Source of the DNA: Brucella pseudogrignonensis
Lineage (GTDB): Bacteria > Pseudomonadota > Alphaproteobacteria > Rhizobiales > Rhizobiaceae
NCBI RefSeq assembly: GCF_002252525.1
Contig: NZ_NNRM01000018.1
Span: 69,552 to 133,551, forward strand
DNA length: 64,000 nucleotides
Direction of reading: 5' to 3'
Under the pieces are notes generated by a model, which worked only from the letters and a program-made list of their open reading frames with translations, made no database searches and was not told where the DNA came from. Below, in pieces: positions 1 to 8,012 of this stretch. Position numbers and translations under genes: made by a program. Within the stretch, counting starts at the first letter, position 1. Each line of letters begins with the position of its first letter.

Positions 1-600
1 AATCTGCCGGATTTGTTTGGCCGGAAATGCGTTGCACCTTTGTTGATGCAACTCGCACAGGCCCATCCACAGCTGCATTTTGAAATGTCATTTGAAAACC
101 GCGTCGTGAACCTGATCGAAGAGGGGTACGACCTTGCGGTGCGGATCGGTGATCTGCCCGATAGTACGGATCTGATTTCTAAACGCGTGGGTCAGCAGGA
201 CGTCATCATTTGTGCATCGCCCTCTTATATATCGGCCTACGGTAAGCCTTTGAAACTGAGTGACGTTCAAGAGCATTTCTGCGTCACGCAGTTTCGCGGT
301 GGGCGGAATGAACCATGGGTCGTTTTAAACGAGCATGGGGAAAAGGTTCGATGCGATATCCGCGCGAACCATAGCTTTGCTGCTTTTGATATGATCGTCG
401 ATGCGGGTATTGCTGGCTTGGGGCTTGTTCAGGTACCCCGCTGGCTGGTCGAAGACAAGCTCTTGTCCGGCGCATTGGTTCAGGTTTTGCCGGATATCAG
501 AACACCCTCGTTGCCGATCCGTATCATATGGCCGGGCGGGCGTGTTCTTGCGTCACGCGTGAGAGCAACGATTGGTATAATTGCTGAAGGCTTGCGGTAG
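1..600 (+). CDS. LysR-family transcriptional regulator, C-terminal part (5' truncated by window edge)
   Basis: The reading frame is open from base 1, so this is the 3' part of a gene beginning outside the window. The visible residues form the substrate-binding domain of a CrgA-type LysR regulator: FGRKCVAPLL, then VNLIEEGYDLAVRIG, a hallmark of this subfamily, then GLGLVQVPRWLVED and a closing IRIIWPGGR segment. The N-terminal winged HTH is missing only because of the window boundary. It resembles the complete LysR genes at 32121 and 63037. A GC-rich hairpin follows the stop codon. The target genes and effector cannot be told. Confidence 0.9.
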   Translation, partial: NLPDLFGRKCVAPLLMQLAQAHPQLHFEMSFENRVVNLIEEGYDLAVRIGDLPDSTDLISKRVGQQDVIICASPSYISAYGKPLKLSDVQEHFCVTQFRGGRNEPWVVLNEHGEKVRCDIRANHSFAAFDMIVDAGIAGLGLVQVPRWLVEDKLLSGALVQVLPDIRTPSLPIRIIWPGGRVLASRVRATIGIIAEGLR

Positions 601-603
601 ATC

Positions 604-628
604 GCGCCGCGCTTGATAGGCGCGGCGC
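604..628. terminator. Hairpin between convergent genes
   Basis: A 9-bp perfect inverted repeat (GCGCCGCGC / GCGCGGCGC, 7-nt loop) is followed on the plus strand by CGCTTAATTTT. It starts 4 nt after the LysR stop and lies before the end of the minus-strand gene at 638, so it probably terminates transcription from the plus side and perhaps both. Confidence 0.6.
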
Positions 629-637
629 CGCTTAATT

Positions 638-1093
638 TTACTGGCTGGAGAGGCTGTTTCCAGCTGGGGCACCAAGCTCAAAAAGCTTGGAACCTTGCTC
701 GCCATCGATCTCCCGATAACCAATGATCCGAAACCATTTAACGACATCAGGACGGTCAAGCCAGCTTCTGGAATGTATCGGACGGTCGCCGGAAAGCGCC
801 TGAATTTGCTTTATGTGCTTCCGGCAAAAGCGGACGGATCGCGCATTGAAGAAATCTTCCTTCGCTGCAAACAGCGTATCTGTTCCATCATCCGCCTCTT
901 GCCAGGCAATGATCGCCACGACCTTGTCGTCTTCAATCAGTGCATGTGCGCGTCCTTCGCGCAAGTTCATGGTAAGGTTATCATAGGCCGATCTTACGTC
1001 TTTCCCAGCCGCGATATATTCTGCTGCCATTCGCTCTGAAAGGTCGTGAAAAACGCTTTCCAGATCACCAACACTTGCCGTGCGTGCTTTCAT
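638..1093 (-). CDS. Small GNAT-like (phage gp13-type) acyltransferase-fold protein
   Basis: A 151-residue protein. The N-terminus MKARTASVGDLESVFHDLSE looks like the first strand and helix of a GNAT domain. ALIEDDKVVAIIAWQE fits the central strands, and VVKWFRIIGYREI resembles the C-terminal GNAT strand that precedes the domain end. The proportions recall the DUF2833/phage internal protein acetyltransferase-like family. The canonical acetyl-CoA loop (R/QxxGxG/A) is not obvious, so activity is uncertain. The ATG is preceded by GGGAGG about 9 nt upstream. It is a single-gene unit, convergent with the LysR gene and divergent from the monooxygenase gene at 1471. The substrate is unknown. Confidence 0.65.
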   Translation of the reverse strand: MKARTASVGDLESVFHDLSERMAAEYIAAGKDVRSAYDNLTMNLREGRAHALIEDDKVVAIIAWQEADDGTDTLFAAKEDFFNARSVRFCRKHIKQIQALSGDRPIHSRSWLDRPDVVKWFRIIGYREIDGEQGSKLFELGAPAGNSLSSQ

Positions 1094-1132
1094 CTTTCTG
1101 ACCTCCCTTGGTTATTTTCCTCCGCACCGAAA

Positions 1133-1151
1133 GGGATAATCTGATTATCCC
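1133..1151. promoter_or_regulatory. Palindromic operator-like site GGGATAATC-T-GATTATCCC
   Basis: A perfect 9-bp inverted repeat with a 1-nt centre lies 40-58 nt upstream of the start codon of the minus-strand GNAT-like gene. The symmetry and size are typical of a homodimeric repressor site. No regulator can be assigned. Confidence 0.5.
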
Positions 1152-1220
1152 AAGGCTGATCGGATCAATATCTTCAACGTTAAAACGCTGAAGCCAGTTC
1201 CACTTTGAAAATATGCCATG

Positions 1221-1243
1221 TTGGGTTTGTCGATAAAACCCAA
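1221..1243. promoter_or_regulatory. Inverted repeat TTGGGTTT/AAACCCAA
   Basis: An 8-bp perfect inverted repeat with a 7-nt loop in the same divergent region. It has no T-run on either side, so it is more likely an operator or RNA hairpin than a terminator. Confidence 0.35.
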
Positions 1244-1470
1244 TAAAGCCAACGCAAGATATTGGGATGGAGTCTAACATTGCTCTGTGACGGGCGCTTA
1301 GCACGATGATCCATGAATCACGGAAATATGAAGCGCAAATTCCTTGAGTGGCGCAGGCTGCGCAATCATATTTCTTAGCTCAATGAGTACGTAGTCGTAA
1401 AATCACCGATCTGACAAACGCTCATCGAGAAGCGCCCACCTCATTTCGCAATAGCCTCAGGAACAATCAA

Positions 1471-2796
1471 TTGAACAAGTCTCTTCATCTTACGGCGTTT
1501 ATGCGCCCTGTAAGCCTGCATACTGGCGCTTGGCGATATCCCGGTGCCTATGCCGACGCGAATTTCAATTTCAAGCATCTGAAGGCTTTCGCCCAGAAAC
1601 TTGAAGCGGCGAAATTCGACGCATTCTTCATGGCGGATCATCTTGCGGTCCTCAACATGCCGGTCGAGGCACTGAAGCGCAGTCATACGGTTACGTCGTT
1701 TGAACCATTCACGCTGCTGTCAGCTCTGGCTGCGGTGACTGACAAGATCGGACTGGCGGCGACTGCTTCCACCACATTTGACGAGCCTTACCATATTGCC
1801 AGACGTTTTGCCTCGCTTGACCATATCAGCCAGGGGCGCGCAGCGTGGAACATCGTCACGACATCCAATCCCGATTCAGCGCTTAATTTCGGCAAGGACG
1901 AGCATGTCGAGCATGGCGAACGTTACAAGCGTGCGCGCGAGTTCTATGATGTTGTAACGGGACTTTGGGACAGCTTTGCGGATGATGCATTCATCCGGGA
2001 TCAGGAAAGCGGCATCTTCTTTGATCCATCCAAGATGCATGTTCTGGATCACCATGGCGATGATTTTAATGTGCGTGGGCCACTCAATATAGCGCGTCCC
2101 GTACAAGGATGGCCGGTAATTGTTCAGGCTGGTCAATCAGAGCCGGGTCGCCAGCTAGCGGCAGAAACCGCTGAAGTGGTGTTTTGTGCGCCGCGAGACA
2201 TTGTTGAATCAAAAAAGCTTTATGCTGATTTGAAGTCGCGCTTGGCAGCTGCCGGTCGCGCGCCATCGTCGTTGAAGATATTGCCTGCAGCCTTCATCGT
2301 CCTTGGCGATAGCCTTGAGGAAGCCAAGCAGAAGCGTGCGAAGCTCGATAGTCTTGTTCACTATGATAGCGGTATCGCATCGCTATCGATTGCTCTGGGC
2401 CATGATGTATCAGGCTTTGACCCAGACGACTATTTGCCTCAAATTCCCGAAACCAATGCAAGCAAGTCGGGCAGGGCGCAGGTGCTTAAACTGGCCGAAG
2501 AGGAAAAGCTGACTGTCCGTCAGCTCGCCCAGCGTTACGGCGGCTATTCGGGTCTTGCTTTCGTCGGAACCGTCGAAAGCGTTGCCGATGAAATGCAGAA
2601 ATGGCTGGAAGAGGATGCCAGTGACGGCTTCACAGTTGTATTCCCCTTTCTTCCGCAAGGCCTTGATGATGTGGCGGAAAGACTGGTGCCTGAGCTACAG
2701 CGCCGTGGTATCTTCCGCACCGATTACGAGGGCAGCACACTGCGTGAACACCTCGACCTCCCACGCCCTTCAAACCGCTTTTTTGATGGCAGCTAA
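1471..2796 (+). CDS. NtaA/SnaA/DszA-family FMN-dependent monooxygenase
   Basis: A 441-residue luciferase-like (LLM) enzyme using reduced FMN and O2 to attack C-N or C-S compounds. Visible family blocks are LTAFMRPVSLHTGAWRYP at the N-terminus, FDAFFMADHLAV, AATASTTFDEPYHIARRFAS, AWNIVTTSNP, the long insertion LWDSFADDAFIRDQESG, GPLNIARPVQGWPVIVQAG, and a C-terminal FPFLPQGLDDVAERLVPEL. The proposed start is TTG with AGGA about 9 nt upstream; ATG at 1501 is an alternative but would cut the first beta strand. Its last 27 nt overlap the end of the convergent gene at 2770. Reduced flavin would come from the reductase at 17736. Substrate inferred only as an organosulfur or organonitrogen compound. 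Confidence 0.88.
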   Translation: MNKSLHLTAFMRPVSLHTGAWRYPGAYADANFNFKHLKAFAQKLEAAKFDAFFMADHLAVLNMPVEALKRSHTVTSFEPFTLLSALAAVTDKIGLAATASTTFDEPYHIARRFASLDHISQGRAAWNIVTTSNPDSALNFGKDEHVEHGERYKRAREFYDVVTGLWDSFADDAFIRDQESGIFFDPSKMHVLDHHGDDFNVRGPLNIARPVQGWPVIVQAGQSEPGRQLAAETAEVVFCAPRDIVESKKLYADLKSRLAAAGRAPSSLKILPAAFIVLGDSLEEAKQKRAKLDSLVHYDSGIASLSIALGHDVSGFDPDDYLPQIPETNASKSGRAQVLKLAEEEKLTVRQLAQRYGGYSGLAFVGTVESVADEMQKWLEEDASDGFTVVFPFLPQGLDDVAERLVPELQRRGIFRTDYEGSTLREHLDLPRPSNRFFDGS

Positions 2797-4152
2797 GCTG
2801 TCTGAACTCTGAACCGATGTCGCGGGATAGATCGGTATTTTCAAACCGAGATTGTCCCGCAATGTCGGACCATCATAATCGCTGCGGGCAAGCCCGCGGC
2901 GACGAAGCTCCGGCAGCACCAGCTCGGCAAAGTCTTCCAGACCTGCCGGGAAGATAGGCGGCATCACATTGAAGCCATCCGTGCCATAGGTTTCAAAACG
3001 CTCTTCGAGCGCGTCAGCCACGTCCGTCGCCGTGCCGACGATTTGCAAATGACCACGCGCGCCCGCAACCCGTAGATAAAGTTCGCGAATGGTTAGATTT
3101 TCGCGCCGCGCCAATTCAAACAGAAGCTCTTGTCTGCTTTTGCTGCCTTGAGTTTCCGGCAGCTCCGGCACGGGACCGTCGAGATCGAACTGCGAAAGGT
3201 CGGGGCCAGACCAGCCGGAAGAAAGAATATTGAGCCCCACAGACGGGTGAATGAGATTCTGGAGCTGATCGAACTTATCCTGAGCCTCCTGCCTTGTGCG
3301 ACCAACAACCGGAAAAATGCCCGGCATGATTTTGATATCGTCGGCATCACGGCCATAGTGCGCTGCACGTAGTTTGACATCTTTGTAGAAAGCGGAAGCT
3401 TCCTCAATAGTCTGCTGTGCCGTGAAAACAACATCTGCACTTTTTGCTGCCAGTTCCTTGCCCGCCGCTGATGAACCCGCCTGTACCGTTACCGGATGCC
3501 CCTGCGGTGAGCGTGGCACATTGAGTGGTCCCTGAACCGAAAAATGCTTGCCCTTATGATCAAGCACATGCCGCTTGTTAGGGTCGAAAAACCGTGCCTG
3601 CTCCTTGTCATAAAGGAAGGCATCATCTTCCCAGCTGTTCCATAGCCCCGTGACGACATCGGCGAATTCTTCCGCCCGTTCATAACGGTCGGCATGTTCA
3701 TAATGACGGTCGAGATTGAAATTACGCGCCTCAAAGTCGCTGGCTGAAGTAACAAGGTTATAGCCCGCGCGACCACCGCTTAAATGGTCAAGTGAGGCAA
3801 ATTTTCGTGCGATGTGAAAAGGCTCATTGAAGCTTGATGAGGCCGTCGCAACAAGACCGATGTGGCTGGTGACAGCCGAGAGCGCGGACAAAAGTGTGAG
3901 CGGCTCAAACTGTGCTACATAGCTGTGCGCTGTGCGGCTCAGAATTTCGAGATTGTCGCCGCGGGTTCCTGCACCATCGGCAAGAAACAGCAAATCAAAT
4001 TTGGCTGCTTCTGCCAGCGAGGCAACGTTGCGGTAATAGTCGAAATTGATGCCAGCATTTGCAACAGCATCCGGGTGCCGCCATGCCGCAATATGGTGGC
4101 CGACCGGATAGACGAACAAGCCAAAACGCAGAAAACCCTCACGCTTTGCCAT
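2770..4152 (-). CDS. NtaA/SnaA/DszA-family FMN-dependent monooxygenase
   Basis: A 460-residue LLM monooxygenase. Family blocks are LRFGLFVYPVGHHIAAWRHP, ATASSSFNEPFHIARKFASL, AGYNLVTSASDFEARNF, LWNSWEDDAFLYDKEQARF, GPLNVPRSPQGHPVTVQAG and a C-terminal PPIFPAGLEDFAELVLPELR. The frame is open further upstream, but the ATG at 4152 fits the family N-terminus, has GGAG upstream, and begins 1 nt after the stop of the preceding gene (TGA-A-ATG), indicating translational coupling. It is the last gene of the minus-strand operon starting at 13380. The many intact FMN-contact motifs suggest an active enzyme; the substrate is unknown. Confidence 0.9.
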   Translation of the reverse strand: MAKREGFLRFGLFVYPVGHHIAAWRHPDAVANAGINFDYYRNVASLAEAAKFDLLFLADGAGTRGDNLEILSRTAHSYVAQFEPLTLLSALSAVTSHIGLVATASSSFNEPFHIARKFASLDHLSGGRAGYNLVTSASDFEARNFNLDRHYEHADRYERAEEFADVVTGLWNSWEDDAFLYDKEQARFFDPNKRHVLDHKGKHFSVQGPLNVPRSPQGHPVTVQAGSSAAGKELAAKSADVVFTAQQTIEEASAFYKDVKLRAAHYGRDADDIKIMPGIFPVVGRTRQEAQDKFDQLQNLIHPSVGLNILSSGWSGPDLSQFDLDGPVPELPETQGSKSRQELLFELARRENLTIRELYLRVAGARGHLQIVGTATDVADALEERFETYGTDGFNVMPPIFPAGLEDFAELVLPELRRRGLARSDYDGPTLRDNLGLKIPIYPATSVQSSDSLAAIKKAV

Positions 4153-4153
4153 T

Positions 4154-5473
4154 TCAGGCGCTCCGGGCCTGAGATGGTGTTGCAACGGATAAGGCTGGCA
4201 GTTCCAGATTGGCGCGGAAGTCAGAACCGATATAATCCGTATCAATCAGCGAGCGGCGGCGAAGCTCAGGGATCAGGCCATTTAGAAGCAAATCTTCCTG
4301 ATCGGGATTACCAATGCCGTGCAGTGTTAGAACGTCAACAGCACCCGTATTGAAGCGTTCTTCAATCGCATCAACAAGTTGCTCCGGCGTACCCGCAATC
4401 GACCAGTGACCGGTTTCCTGTGCCTCAATAATCAACTGACGCAGGGTCAGACCTTCACGCGCATAGCGGCGGAAGACTTCGACACGGCCCCGGCGGCGGT
4501 TAATGCTGGTGACTTCCGGCAGCAGGTTTTCCGGTAGAGACTTGTCGAGCGGCAGATCGCTCAGATCAATATGGCCGCCGAGCATATCTGCAAGTTTGAC
4601 ACGTCCCTGCTCATAATCGATTGCCTCATGCTTGTCTTTCAGACGGCGAGCAACATCGGCTTCCGATGAGCCAATCAGCGAATGAAGCGAGTTCATGATG
4701 AATGGCAGATTGTTGCCACGGCCAAACTGTGCTGCTCTGCGGCGCAGCTCGGTGGCAAAGGCCAAAGCATCTTCGAGCTTCGGCTGTGACGTATAGACGA
4801 CTTCAGCATAGCGGGCGCCAACGGTGACACCGGCGTCGGATTGGCCGGCCTGAAACTGAACCGGACGACCCTGCGGCAGAGGTGGCACATTCAGTGGCCC
4901 TTCTACGCTGAAATGCTTGCCACGATAGTTGATGGGGTGAAATTTTTCCGGGTGGACAGAGATATTACCCGACGCTTTGCGGGTGATCGCATCACGTTCA
5001 TTTGCATCATAGAGCGCGTTGACGATCTCGATAAATTCCGCAGCACGTTCATAGCGCTCTTCCGGACTTGGCAGATCGCCGCCGAAATTCTCTTCGCCGA
5101 CCGAAGAGGTCACGGCATTCCAGCCCGTTCTGCCACCGCTCAAATGATCCAGCGTTCCGATCTGGCGTGCGAGATTATAAGGATGCAAAAATGTTGTTGA
5201 GACGGTCGCAATAAGCCCGATATGCGATGTGGCATGTGCCAGCGCTGCAAGCGCGATAACCGGGTCTTGCGTGCCGGTGGTGCCTGCAAGACCCGCCGGG
5301 TCAAGTTGCAGGAGGTCGGCAGTAAAAAGACCGGTGATTTTCTCGGCTTCAGCCTTCTTTGCCAACTCTATCGCGCGTTTGAACCCAAAGGTCTTGTCCT
5401 GGTCATTGTCCGCGGAAACAACGTTGCTGGCACCGAACAGGGTTTTCAAGCGGCGGGTACGTGTTCTGGTCAT
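4154..5473 (-). CDS. NtaA/SnaA/DszA-family FMN-dependent monooxygenase
   Basis: A 439-residue LLM monooxygenase. GLIATVSTTFLHPYNLARQI, GGRTGWNAVTSSVGEENF, EGPLNVPPLPQGRPVQFQAG and LLLNGLIPELRRRSLIDTDY match the NtaA/SnaA group. The N-terminus (MTRTRTRRLKTLFGASNVVS) lacks the usual GxHxAAWRHP block after strand 1, so the substrate-side loop differs from its paralogues. The ATG has GAGGATA 9 nt upstream. It lies 17 nt downstream of the ABC ATPase gene and is translationally coupled to the paralogue at 2770, so import and oxidation are probably co-expressed. Confidence 0.87.
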   Translation of the reverse strand: MTRTRTRRLKTLFGASNVVSADNDQDKTFGFKRAIELAKKAEAEKITGLFTADLLQLDPAGLAGTTGTQDPVIALAALAHATSHIGLIATVSTTFLHPYNLARQIGTLDHLSGGRTGWNAVTSSVGEENFGGDLPSPEERYERAAEFIEIVNALYDANERDAITRKASGNISVHPEKFHPINYRGKHFSVEGPLNVPPLPQGRPVQFQAGQSDAGVTVGARYAEVVYTSQPKLEDALAFATELRRRAAQFGRGNNLPFIMNSLHSLIGSSEADVARRLKDKHEAIDYEQGRVKLADMLGGHIDLSDLPLDKSLPENLLPEVTSINRRRGRVEVFRRYAREGLTLRQLIIEAQETGHWSIAGTPEQLVDAIEERFNTGAVDVLTLHGIGNPDQEDLLLNGLIPELRRRSLIDTDYIGSDFRANLELPALSVATPSQARSA

Positions 5474-5490
5474 GGAAGTATCCTCGTGTT

Positions 5491-7125
5491 TTATGCCGCG
5501 CTTATCGTTGGAACGGCATCCAGCAGGGCGCGTGTGTAATTGTGCTGTGGTTGGGAAAAGACGCGTTCAACAGCGCCGCTTTCAACGATGCGACCATCCT
5601 TCATCACCAGAACGCGGTCTGTCAGATGATGGACGACGCCAAGGTCGTGGGAAATGAACAAAAGCGATGTGCCTGAAGCTGCTTGTAGCTCGGCCAAAAG
5701 GTCTAGCACCTGAGCCTGCACCGATACATCAAGCGCGCTTACAGGCTCATCGGCGACCAGCAATTTCGGGCGCGGTGCAAAGGCACGCGCGATGGCGACA
5801 CGCTGGCGCTGACCGCCCGACAATTCACGGGGATAGCGCTTGAGAAACGGTGCGCCCAGACGCACAGCATCCAGCACTTCCACCACGCGCTTGCGGCGTT
5901 CATCACCATAGACATGAACTGAATCAAGGCTTTCACCGACGATCTTTTCAACCGTGTAACGCGGATCGAACGAACTGAGCGCATCCTGCGCAATCAATTG
6001 CATATGCGCACGTTGTTCGCGGCGTTGCTCCTCACGCAGATTGCTCCAGAGCCTGCCATCAATATGTACAGAACCCTGATCGGGTTCTGTAAGGCCAAGC
6101 ACAATCTTTGCGACAGTGGTTTTGCCGGAGCCGGATTCCCCAACAATGCCGAGCGCTTCGCCAGCTTTCAACGAGAATGAGACATCATTGACGGCCAAAG
6201 GCGTGTTGGCTTTGCCATAATGTTTGAACAACCCTTTGGCTTCCAGAACATTGGTGCTCTCATCGATACGCTTTGCTGGTAGGGCCACCCTGACTTGCGG
6301 TTGGTGCGGCTGTGCTGGCGATAGCCGGTAGCCGCGCGATCCGGCCGACGGTACGGCTTCAAGCAAATGTCGCGTATAGGCTTCCTTCGGCGCACTAAGT
6401 ATCTGCCTTGTTGGGCCTTCCTCAACGATGCGGCCATTGTGCATGACCAGAACGCGATCAGCCAATCGTGAGACAACAGCAAGGTCATGGCTAATCAGCA
6501 GAAGTGTGTGTCCCGCCCGGCGACGCTCCGCAAGAAGATCGAGGATCTGCTTCTGAACCGTCGCGTCAAGCGCTGTGGTCGGTTCGTCGGCAATGAGCAG
6601 TGACGGCGAGCGTGCAACCGCTGTTGCGATCAGGGCGCGTTGCCTCAAACCGCCGGAAAGCTGATGTGGATATTGCAGCAATCTGCGATCAGGGTCGGGA
6701 ATGCCGACCGAGCGCAGCAATGCCTTGCTGCGATCCGTGACATCCGGCCTTCGGAAGAAGCCCTTGACGCCGAAGGCATCGGAAAGCTGTTGCGAGATAC
6801 GACGTAGCGGATCGAGCGAAACCAGCGCATCCTGCAGGACAAAACCGATCTTGTTGCCACGAAGACCGCGCCACTCCTTATCGCGGTAATCAAGGACACT
6901 CAGACCATCGATCTCGAAAAGGTCAGCCTTGACGATTGCGCTTGGGCCTGAAAGTCCGATCAGTGCTCGTGCGGTCACTGACTTGCCCGAACCGGACTCT
7001 CCAACAAGCGCTACCGTCTCGCCGGGGTGAATGGTCAAATTGATGCCTTCGACGACTTTGACCAACTGGTCATCGCGTTGAAAGTTGATGGATAGATTGC
7101 GGATTTCAACAAGGGGCGTTGTCAT
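5491..7125 (-). CDS. Oligopeptide-type ABC transporter, fused double ATP-binding protein
   Basis: A 544-residue tandem ATPase corresponding to DppD and DppF in one chain. First half: Walker A GESGSGKS at residues 42-49, signature LSGGLRQRA, Walker B LLIADEPTTALD. Second half (from about residue 285): GESGSGKT, LSGGQRQRV, LLVADEPVSALD. Both catalytic sites look intact. The start overlaps the stop of the permease at 7122 by ATGA. It energises the permeases at 7122 and 8013 with the binding proteins at 9063 and 10714. The setting among monooxygenase genes suggests uptake of a sulfur-containing peptide or amino-acid derivative rather than a general peptide supply. Confidence 0.93.
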   Translation of the reverse strand: MTTPLVEIRNLSINFQRDDQLVKVVEGINLTIHPGETVALVGESGSGKSVTARALIGLSGPSAIVKADLFEIDGLSVLDYRDKEWRGLRGNKIGFVLQDALVSLDPLRRISQQLSDAFGVKGFFRRPDVTDRSKALLRSVGIPDPDRRLLQYPHQLSGGLRQRALIATAVARSPSLLIADEPTTALDATVQKQILDLLAERRRAGHTLLLISHDLAVVSRLADRVLVMHNGRIVEEGPTRQILSAPKEAYTRHLLEAVPSAGSRGYRLSPAQPHQPQVRVALPAKRIDESTNVLEAKGLFKHYGKANTPLAVNDVSFSLKAGEALGIVGESGSGKTTVAKIVLGLTEPDQGSVHIDGRLWSNLREEQRREQRAHMQLIAQDALSSFDPRYTVEKIVGESLDSVHVYGDERRKRVVEVLDAVRLGAPFLKRYPRELSGGQRQRVAIARAFAPRPKLLVADEPVSALDVSVQAQVLDLLAELQAASGTSLLFISHDLGVVHHLTDRVLVMKDGRIVESGAVERVFSQPQHNYTRALLDAVPTISAA

Positions 7126-8009
7126 GACTGCCTCCGGCCTTCAAAGGCAAGCTGCCAACGGCGTCCGAGAATGCTGATGGAGATAACGGTGAGTGTGATG
7201 GCCAGACCGGGCCAGACGCCAATCCACCATGCAACACGCAGATAATTGCGCGCTTCTGAGAGCATCGCGCCCCATTCGGGAGCTGGCGGCTGCGGTCCCA
7301 TGCCAAGAAAGCTCAAGCCCGCAGCACTGATGATTGCTGTGCCAAGTCCGATGGTTGCAAGGATTGGTACCTGCGCAATGGCGTGGGGCAATACGTGCCG
7401 CAACACGAGGATATGACGCTTCAGCCCAAATGTTTTCGCCTGCTCAACATAACCGCTTTGCGCAATAACAAAGGTCTGCGCGCGCACGACGCGGGCGAAA
7501 CGCGGAATGATGGCAACCCCAAGCGCAAAGATCAGATTGACGGTGCCTGGTCCTGTGAACGAGATGAAAACAAGAGCCAGCAGCAGATCGGGAAACGAAG
7601 ACACCACATCGAGAAAGCGGGAAATTGCTTCATCAATCAGGCCGCGCGATAGTCCAGCCAACAACCCCAAAATCGAGCCAGCGATAGCACCGATCGCCAC
7701 AGCGCTAAAGCCGATCAGAACGGAATAGCGCGCACCGTGAACCACGCGTGAAAACACGCCGCGGCCCAAATGATCGGTGCCAAACCAATGTTCTGCCGAC
7801 GGCGGCAATTGTGCCTGTAGCGGATCTGCCAGCAATGGATCGGCTGTTGTGAGTAAACCCGGCCAGAGCGTTGCAACGGCAATTAGCGTTAGAAAGAGTG
7901 ATGGCAGTGCCAGTGCCGGGCGCGAAAGGGCCAATCGGGCCAGATTACGTAAGCTTGTACCAGCTGGTTTTGCCGTCGAGTGCGTTTCAAGTGCGGGGGT
8001 GACACTCAT
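7122..8009 (-). CDS. Oligopeptide-type ABC transporter permease (DppC-like)
   Basis: A 295-residue inner-membrane permease. An N-terminal cytoplasmic stretch is followed by a first membrane segment (LALPSLFLTLIAVATLWPGL), the periplasmic HWFGTDHLGRGVFSRVVHGA block diagnostic of DppC/OppC proteins, and about five further membrane segments. The EAA coupling loop is visible as YVEQAKTFGLKRHILVLRH. The 3' end overlaps the ATPase gene by 4 nt and the start lies 3 nt after the partner permease stop, so the three are translated as one block. It pairs with the DppB-like permease at 8013. Confidence 0.93.
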   Translation of the reverse strand: MSVTPALETHSTAKPAGTSLRNLARLALSRPALALPSLFLTLIAVATLWPGLLTTADPLLADPLQAQLPPSAEHWFGTDHLGRGVFSRVVHGARYSVLIGFSAVAIGAIAGSILGLLAGLSRGLIDEAISRFLDVVSSFPDLLLALVFISFTGPGTVNLIFALGVAIIPRFARVVRAQTFVIAQSGYVEQAKTFGLKRHILVLRHVLPHAIAQVPILATIGLGTAIISAAGLSFLGMGPQPPAPEWGAMLSEARNYLRVAWWIGVWPGLAITLTVISISILGRRWQLAFEGRRQS

Positions 8010-8012
8010 GAT

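Larger units (their letters stand above)
1094..1470. promoter_or_regulatory. Divergent intergenic region with two dyads
   Basis: This 377-nt gap separates the minus-strand gene at 638 from the plus-strand monooxygenase gene at 1471. It holds a 19-bp perfect palindromic site at 1133-1151 and a second inverted repeat at 1221-1243, listed separately. A 79-codon minus-strand reading frame (1065-1304) overlaps the region but has no RBS and no recognisable product. The rest shows no structure I can name. Confidence 0.5.

Noticed and set aside
1065-1304. 79-codon minus-strand reading frame in the 1.1-1.3 kb gap
   Set aside because: No RBS, no family resemblance, and it overlaps two palindromic sites.
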